Shown: positions 57,383-64,000 of the stretch, piece after piece
Position numbering within the stretch: position 1 is the stretch's first letter
Layout: each line of letters opens with the position of its first letter
Source: Taxillus chinensis
Taxonomy: Eukaryota > Streptophyta > Magnoliopsida > Santalales > Loranthaceae
Reading direction: 5' to 3'
DNA length: 64,000 nucleotides
Assembly (NCBI GenBank): GCA_023512835.1
Contig: CM042091.1
Location: 49,057,284 to 49,121,283, forward strand
Position numbers and translations under genes: made by a program
Notes under the pieces: model-generated
What the model was told of the DNA's origin: nothing
Databases searched by the model: none
The model's input: only the letters and a program-made list of their open reading frames with translations

Positions 57383-59251
57383 TGTCACGCCCCGGATTTC
57401 CGACTCGGGAAACCGGTACATGACTCCCCATTCACCCACACGGAGGGCAACGGGGTTGGATTACTGGATGCCACACAAACAAGACTAACAATTACAATAA
57501 ATCAAACAAGCCACATCTTTATTTAATTTCAAACATCAAAGGTTCACAAACCAACCATGTTCCTTACTACAATTCAATCCCTTAGTACATTCCCCCATGG
57601 GGTTACATAAATTATGAAATTACATCACTGAAGTGAACAATAAAATGAAGATGGTCTTTCACCTTGGTGTATCCACCTAACGCTTGTAAGTCCCTGGAAA
57701 ACAAGCAAACACAAGTAGGAGGGGTGAGCAACCACGGCTCGGTAAGGATCAAGTCTCCCCAACCCTTCCTATGCTCCTAGAGGCTACATGCATGTGCACA
57801 GGTGTAATGATGTGGCAGTATTAGGAAAAATAAAGCATTCCACACAAGCGGGCGTAACCTGCCTGACCACACTTGCTAACAAACCACATCTCAAGCAAGT
57901 AATTTAACCGCCTCTTCAAGCCACCGATTTAACCGCCTCTCATGCAAAGTAATTTAACCGCCTCTTCAGGCCCCTGGTTTAACCACCTCTCAGGCAAAGT
58001 AATTTAACCGCCTCTTCAGGCCAGATACCACATCATGCACACAACATACACCATGGTCACTCAAGCATAAAACCAAACACTTGGTGTGCACCCGTTCACA
58101 GGTGCACAGACCCAACCATTCAGGCAATAGAACAAACACCCAGCATGCATACATACCCCAAATCACAAGTCCAGCCACATAGGCATATTATCAAACATGT
58201 ATTAGGCATATACACACAACAATAGTCACACAGGCATTTCATCGAACATGTAACATGCACTGACCGCCCAACAACAGAATCACACCAAAATGCCATTGAA
58301 GGCCAACATTCATATAGGAGATCACACCTATATGGATTTATATATAAATAATAGCAGGTATAGACCGAATTCTACCTAAAAACCCTAGGACAGAGAGGGA
58401 TTAGCAAAAACAGAACCCCCTACCTCAAGTAAAATGCAACAACACAGCAATATTTGTTCTCACGCCGAACGCCGTCGCCCACTTGAGACACCGACCACCC
58501 ACGCAAGACGCCCGGCGGCAACCAAGAGCTCTCCTTCCTCCCTCTCTCTCTCTCTCTCTCTCTCTGCGACGCTGGTGGAGCAACAAACCCTAAACCTAAA
58601 ACAGAGGGGCTTCTCCTCCTTATATAGACAACACAACATCAAAACGACGTAGTTTTGATTAAGTGAATCCCAGCATCAAAACGACGTAGTTTTGATGGAA
58701 CAAGCTATGACCTTCCCACATCCATACACACCAAAATATCCACAATTCCAACATGGTCCTTTGGAAAAAGGTGATTAGAATAACAAAACTAAGGTAACCA
58801 TGCAAAAATATGCCTGCACGCCAATTTGAACGCCAATTCCCCAATTGGCGTGCAGCTCCAAATGCACTCAAACTTTACCCCAAGCCTTCTTGCATCATGT
58901 AAAAGACATCCATGCAAAAATAACCTTGCACGCCAAATGGGTCCAATTCGCGTGCACGTCCTTTTGGCCTGAAACTTCTGTGGTAGATAGAAGACATCAT
59001 TCTAAGAATCTTTTGCTTTGCACGCCAATTCATCCGAGCCCATCTACTAGGTCAAAATAAATCTCCAAAACTTGACAAAACGACTTTAAAAGCGCCTGTA
59101 TACGCATAGCATCTTCCTAGGGCATAAATGCACGTTATCACTTGTCACATGCACCTCCCAAAAGTCCCCTCTTGGGCTCATCTCTTACCTCAAACTTGTG
59201 CACCAACATCCAAGGTGTTTGTGGTTAACTTCTTACACATGGGTCATTACA
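57383..59251 (-). repeat. Complete gypsy LTR B, 1869 bp
   Basis: Minus-strand start TGTAATGACCC at 59251 and end GGCGTGACA at 57383. TATA box CTATATAAGG (complement of 58618-58627). Two palindromes around ACGT lie upstream of it, and CT/GA microsatellite 58542-58565 downstream. Tandem AACCGCCTCTYAGGC units at 57905-58020. Confidence 0.92.
58638..58696. promoter_or_regulatory. Paired palindromes upstream of the LTR TATA box
   Basis: Two 22-base near-palindromes with arms ATCAAAAC and GTTTTGAT and a GACGTA core at 58638-58659 and 58675-58696, 37 bases apart. The same pair occurs in LTR segment C (61199-61220, 61237-61258) and in the plus-strand solo LTR (53263-53284, 53300-53321). ACGT cores are typical bZIP targets, so this is a candidate enhancer. 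Confidence 0.6.
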
Positions 59252-59262
59252 TCCTCTCCCCC
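59252..59262 (-). other. Gypsy polypurine tract
   Basis: GGGGGAGAGGA on the minus strand, directly before TGTAATGACCC of LTR B. Confidence 0.85.
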
Positions 59263-59477
59263 GTAAGACTTTTCGTCCTCGAAAAGAAACGACATGCAAG
59301 GAAAACAAACACATGCGGCCCATTTGGAAGACAGCGAGCCACAACGCCCAGATGGATGACACAACACAACAGGACATCTCAAACACATTGCAATCTCAAA
59401 ACACATCTCAACAAAAATACCGGTTTACAAGTAGAAATACAAATACACCAAATCATGAGCCACAAGAAAACATATTA

Positions 59478-61131
59478 CTACGGCCACCTCCCACCCTTAA
59501 GATTGTTCGTCCTCGAACAACTCGGGTGCTGCTCATGCATCACGGACTCACGTTCCCATGTCTCCTCCTCAATGCCACGGTGCCTGCCACACGGCACGCG
59601 AACCAAAGGAATAACATGATCACGCAAAAGCTTCTCCCGCCGATCTAGGATACGGATAGGGGCCTCAACAACGGACATGTCATCCTCAATGTCCAATGTC
59701 CCCCAATCGATCACATGAGTGGGGTCAGGATGATACTTCCTCAACTGGGACACGTGAAACACGTTGTGCACTCGACTCGGCCCGCGGTGGTAACGCTTAA
59801 CCGGTAGGCCACAGGCCCCACACGATCCGGGAATCTCAAAACGACCAATAAACCGCGGAGATAGCTTGGAACCTCGCCCAAACCGTCGATGTCCACGACG
59901 TGGAGAAACACGAAGAAACACATGATCACCAACGAGAATACTCCAAAGGTCGCCGCCGCGATCCGCATAAGATTTCGTCGACTCGAGGCGATAACAAACG
60001 GCGACGAATCAACTTAACCTTCTCGGTAGCCTCTTGAACCAACTGTGGTCCCAAGAGAGCTGTCTCCCCCACCTCGGTCCAACACAAAGGTGATCGACAC
60101 GGCCGCCCATACAACGCCTCAAAAGAAGCCATCCCAATAGATGTCGATAAGCGTTGTTGTAGGCAAACTCCACCAAAGCAAAGTGAGTCGCCCACGAACC
60201 CCCAAAATCTAACACACAGGCCCGTAACATGTCCTCCAAAGTCTGATTCGTCCTCTCGGTCTGGCCGTCAGTCTCAGGGTAAAAGGCTGTACTCAAGTGA
60301 AGTTTGGTCCCCATAGCCTCCTGCAAACCTGCCCAAAAACGGGAAGTGAACCTCGAATCCTGGTCAGAGACAACCGAGGATGGTACACCATGTAGTCTCT
60401 TAATCTCGTTCATGTATAGATGACTCAAGGTCCCAATAGAGTCCCGCTCGTGAACAGCCAGGAAATGGGCCGACTTTGTGAGTCGATCCACAATCACCCA
60501 AATCATATCTTTCCTCCCTGTGGTGGGCGGAAGACCGGTCACAAAATCCATCGCTATGTGGTCCCACTTTCACTCCCGCGATGGGCAAGGGCCGTAACAT
60601 GCCCGCCGGCCGCCGATGCTTAGCCTTCACCTGCCGACACGTGAGGCACCGCGAAACAAAGGCAACCACATCGCGTTTCATCCTAGGCCACCAAAAATGT
60701 CCTCGAAGCGCATGGTACATCTTCGTACCCCCTGGATGCACAACAACTCGGACCGGTGAAACTCCCTTATCACCTCATCCCTGAGAGAAGAAGCCACTAC
60801 CAACCGCCCCTGAAAAGACAACTCATGCTCAGGACCCTCTGTCCGGTCCTCGGATAGCTCACCGGCCTCAATACGGGCACGGAGAACCTCACACTCAATG
60901 TCACCCAACTGTCCCTCCCGGACGCGCCGGTACAACTCAGGCACAACCACCAAAGGACTCGGGACCGTCCCACCATCACGAACAATAGGCTGCAGTCGTA
61001 ACATCGCCAATTGCTCCATCGGCTTCCACTCTCTCACGGCCACCTCAACTTTTCCTTTTTGCTCAACGCGTCAGCCACAACATTACCCTTGCCTGGGGTA
61101 TAGGCAAGAGTAAAGTCAAAGGTCCGCAACG
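59478..61131 (-). pseudogene. Ty3/gypsy RNase H end, integrase and chromodomain-like tail
   Basis: From the 5' side on minus: DFTLAYTPGKGNVVADALSK (end of RNase H), spacer AVREWKPMEQLAMLRLQP, an HHCC zinc-binding part (FHRSE..., CLTCRQVKAKHRRP), then the integrase core MDFVTGLPPT, VIVDRLTKSAHF, VVSDQDSRFTSRFW and DGQTERTNQTLEDMLRA, which hold the D-D-E residues. Then comes the C-terminal domain PRFIGRFEI, VHNVFHVSQLRKYHPDP and a chromodomain-like IEEETWERE. Several frame breaks. The order RNase H-integrase and the TWERE tail point to a chromovirus, probably of the Tekay/Del group. Confidence 0.9.
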
Positions 61132-61810
61132 GCTGGTGGAGCAACAAACCCTAAACCTAAAACAGAGGGGCTTCTCCTCCTTATATAGACAACACAACAT
61201 CAAAACGCCGTAGTTTTGATTAAGTGAATCCCAAGCATCAAAACGACGTAGTTTTGATGGAACAAGCTATGACCTTCCCACATCCATACACACCAAAATA
61301 TCCACAATTCCAACATGGTCCTTTGGAAAAAGGTGATTAGAATAACAAAACTAAGGTAACCATGCAAAAATATGCCTGCATGCCAATTTGAACGCCAATT
61401 CCCCCAATTGGCGTGCGGCTCCAAATGCACTCAAACTTTACCCAAGCCTTCTTGCATCATGTAAAAGACATCCATACAAAAATAACCTTGCACGCCAAAT
61501 GGGTCCAATTCGCGTGCACGTCCTTTTGGCCTGAAACTTCGTGGTAGATGGAAGACATCATTTTAAGAATCTTTTGCTCGCACACCAATTCATCCGAGCC
61601 CATCTACTAGGTCAAAATAAATCACCAAAACCTGACAAAATAGCCTAAAAGCGCCCGTATACGCATAGCATCTTCCTAGGGCATAAATGCACGTTATCAC
61701 TTGTCACATGCACCTCCCAAAAGTCCCCTCTTGGGCTCATCTCTTACCTTAAACTTGTGCACCAACATTCAAGGTGTTTGTGGTTAACTTCTTACACACG
61801 GGTCATTACA
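61132..61810 (-). repeat. Gypsy LTR segment C (5' start part only)
   Basis: Collinear with 58571-59251 of LTR B with a few differences. The homology starts abruptly at GCTGGTGGAGCAAC next to RNase H coding sequence. Confidence 0.9.
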
Positions 61811-62280
61811 TGTGGGACTCCAAACACCTAATTTCATCATCGTATAACATCATACACTTATATAAAGCATAAACACCAATTATCATGTATTATTGCATCA
61901 AAATCACTCAAACCAAAGTTCCCACCCAAAAACACGTTCTAACTCAAATCCACCAATTATACCCATTTGAATTTGTTATTTCGCATATAACCAATACAAA
62001 CAAGTTAGAAATTAAAGTTTAAACATCCTACAAACCTTAATTCAACTACTAAAGTACATAATCAAGGTTTTTCCCAAATCCTAGGGTTCACCCTAATTCC
62101 TAATTTTTTACTCAAATCTTGCAAATCAATTCAATTAAATGGTAAAAAGTGATAGGAACACCTAGTTAGAAGTTGTTTTGTTGCTTGGATTAGCCAAACT
62201 CACCCAAAAATGAATCACCGGTCTGCTCCTCTCCTTCTCCAATGTGTTGAGAAAAATGTAAACGTGAAGACCTCTCTCCC

Positions 62281-62287
<7 letters not shown>

Positions 62288-62353
<66 letters not shown>

Positions 62354-62379
62354 ACACACACACACACACACACACACAC
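62288..62379. repeat. Compound (TC)n-(AC)n microsatellite
   Basis: About 32 TC units followed by GGACAC and about 12 AC units, inside LTR L7. Confidence 0.95.
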
Positions 62380-62746
62380 ACCTTATTTTTACTTATGCGG
62401 TTTAATCACTAAATAAATCCCAAAAATGCATAATTAGCTTTTCAAGATCCCAAACTCTAAAGTGGACCTAATGATTGTCAAAACGATCATATTGATTAAC
62501 ACATTACCATCCAAATATTTTCATGCTCAAATAACATCAAACACACAAAGTCAACCAAAAATGCCTCAAAAACCCACAAAATAGCCTTTCGGGGCCCCTG
62601 TTTTCAAATTAGACTCAAGTACTATCAAACCACTCATATTAAAAATCATATCATCGTCCAAATGTTTTCAAACCTATCTCATAAATCAACCTAAACATAG
62701 ATCTCTACACACTCAATCTTTAGTCTTATTGTTAGTCATGGGTGAT

Positions 62747-63520
62747 TGTGAGATCCCATTTTGTCTGGATTAAACACAAATATTTAGTTTGTATATATTT
62801 GCCTATTTAATATATCCTATTGTAAATGTCAATAAAAAGCCACCACTACCAAGGAGCTAGGTGAGGCAAGGAGTAAAGAGTTAGTCCAAGGTTTGAAATT
62901 TGTGTTGGACCACATTCAGCACAAGTTAGATACACTATTACACTAACAAGGAAGCCCAAAATTGAGAACCTCTCCTACAAGACCCAAAAATGCCCCAAAG
63001 TCAATACCAAATGATAAAGGGTGAAGTGTGAAAACTAATGCACTTGAACGCTCCCAATTCAGAACAAAAATAAAGAAGTTATGGTCAAAACCATTTTAGT
63101 CATGAAAAGTCAAACTTATTAAAAGACAGTCAATGCCCTTGGTCAAACCGCCCAAAAATGTGACCATGTGAAATACTCTAAAACATCTTTTTAGGCGAAT
63201 ATGGGTCTCCCCAAATTACCCCACAAAATATCTCATTTTTGGTATTTTAAACGAGGGCAAAAAAGGTAATTAAAAGTTAAAAAAAGAGACCTGAAGCCTT
63301 CTAGTCTTTGGGCCTTCAAGCCATTGACCTTCGATCCTTTGACTATTGAACTTCGACCTTTGAACCTAGTCTTTGCCCTTTGCATCAAAGCCTTCGACCT
63401 TTCAACTTGCTGACATTTCGACCCTTCGACCTTTGACCCTAGTTGTTTGACCTTATATCCAAGACATCTTTCCTACGCAGTTCACAAGAGGCGTCATTAT
63501 TAGCTAGGCATTGTTAGATA
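62747..63520 (+). mobile_element. LTR fragment of a further family
   Basis: Starts TGTGAGATCCCATTTTGTC and shares words with 36640-36960. A tract of CTTCGACCTTTGACC-like words at 63295-63440 takes the same place as the variable tracts of the other LTRs. The 3' end was not found. Confidence 0.45.
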
Positions 63521-64000
63521 TACTTTTCAACGCTTGTTGGTCACATGTGTTAACAAAAAACAAAAAAAAAAGGACAATTGCAAGTTGTATAGGTTGTCAG
63601 TCCACCTGAAACATGGCAAGAATCTAAGCAAAAATAAAAAATAAAAAAAGTGGCACATGAAGCAATAAATGAGATCATAGTTATTAGAACCAGGACCGGA
63701 CATCGACCCGGCTAAGGCACCGGGTGGTCGGGTCACTAGTTCAATCGTTGAGTCAGTGGTCGAACCGGTCATATAATTAATAATTATATATAAATATATA
63801 TTAATAAAAAAAAACTAACACATTAAAATTACGCTTCTAATATAACATTATTTATTTTTAATATATATTTCTAATGTAAATTTAAAAATTTAATGACATA
63901 AATTTATAATAAATAAATTAAATAAAGTTTGAAAGTATATTGAAGTAAAATGTTAACATTAGTCATTAATTTTAAATTAAAATTATATTATAAAATAAAT
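63521..64000. repeat. Repeat-derived stretch with ACCGGTCGGGTC words, then AT-rich DNA
   Basis: 63690-63775 holds GACCGGACATCGACCCGG, GGGTGGTCGGGTCACTAG and GTCGAACCGGTCATAT, a word pattern common in plant MITEs. No inverted partner lies inside the window; the remainder is AT-rich without a gene. Confidence 0.4.

Larger units (their letters stand above)
54818..61810 (-). mobile_element. Rearranged Ty3/gypsy chromovirus array with three LTR segments, TSD TGTGG
   Basis: Reading on the minus strand: LTR start part (61810-61132), RNase H end, integrase and chromodomain-like tail (61131-59478), polypurine tract, one complete LTR (59251-57383), primer site, gag and protease (about 57000-55438), then the LTR end part (55456-54818). 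TGTGG flanks the whole block at 54813-54817 and 61811-61815. Reverse transcriptase is absent. The order fits two tandem copies sharing the middle LTR, each with a large deletion that also removed part of an outer LTR. Confidence 0.9.
52488..62709 (-). mobile_element. Old minus-strand LTR (L7) interrupted by two later insertions
   Basis: Pieces 52488-52874, 54526-54817 and 61811-62709 become continuous when the solo LTR and the gypsy element are removed. On the minus strand it starts TGTAGAGATC at 62709 and has a GTGT/GA microsatellite at 62288-62379. A tandem tract of AAATTGATCACGGCCGACCTTCC-like words follows at 54530-54730, and CCCATATATGG words at 52490-52570 resemble those in L0. Confidence 0.55.

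Noticed and set aside
58588..58600. Telomere-like CCCTAAAC word
   Set aside because: A single telo-box-like word in an LTR, not an interstitial telomere array.

Overview
The window looks like a gene-poor, repeat-rich stretch of a flowering-plant (probably eudicot) nuclear genome. The reasons are low GC between genes, GT-AG introns, plant-type gene families, and a dense nest of LTR retrotransposons, solo LTRs, TIR elements and microsatellites. I see no bacterial-style operons, no CRISPR array and no tRNA or rRNA gene.

Only two host genes can be supported, both on the minus strand. The first (23843-25372, three exons, 283 aa) is a small class I-type ribonuclease III with one RNase III domain, one dsRNA-binding domain and all four catalytic acidic residues. 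The second (31259-35148, nine coding exons, 285 aa) is CNOT9 (Rcd1/CAF40), a subunit of the CCR4-NOT deadenylase complex. Its last intron uses a GC donor, and its expected N-terminal extension is out of frame by one base in a T5 run. Both genes belong to RNA processing or decay, but nothing in the sequence links them functionally.

Layout. 1-7675: nested LTR copies in both orientations plus a 1.1-kb TIR element holding a GC-rich minisatellite. 7676-10960: AT-rich and gene-free. 11035-12907: a TIR element invaded by a TRIM (1218 bp, two 412-bp LTRs). 13690-14110: tandem array of hairpins. 15253-18775: internally deleted Ty1/copia element (minus). 19407-23543: two more LTRs with internal minisatellites. 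23843-25372: RNase III gene. 26069-29782: two hAT-type non-autonomous elements and a small MITE. 31259-35148: CNOT9. 36196-36234: a 39-base poly-C run. 38602-52487: three plus-strand LTRs of one large family, one of them (43112-48681, TSD GATGA) carrying a nested 3.36-kb LTR-like insert with small ORFs. 52488-62709: an old minus-strand LTR invaded by a solo LTR (TSD CAACT) and by a rearranged three-LTR Ty3/gypsy chromovirus (TSD TGTGG). 62747-64000: further LTR and repeat debris.

The most interesting pattern is in the long LTRs (about 1.6-2.3 kb). They share one architecture: TATA box, often a GA/CT microsatellite 50-80 bp downstream, then a tract of short tandem words whose sequence differs from copy to copy, then a conserved hairpin block, often a second tandem tract, and a conserved end. 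The flanks are alignable while the tract changes, so this is a hypervariable cassette at a fixed place in the LTR. LTR boundaries and TSDs were read by eye; where I could not find a matching TSD I say so.
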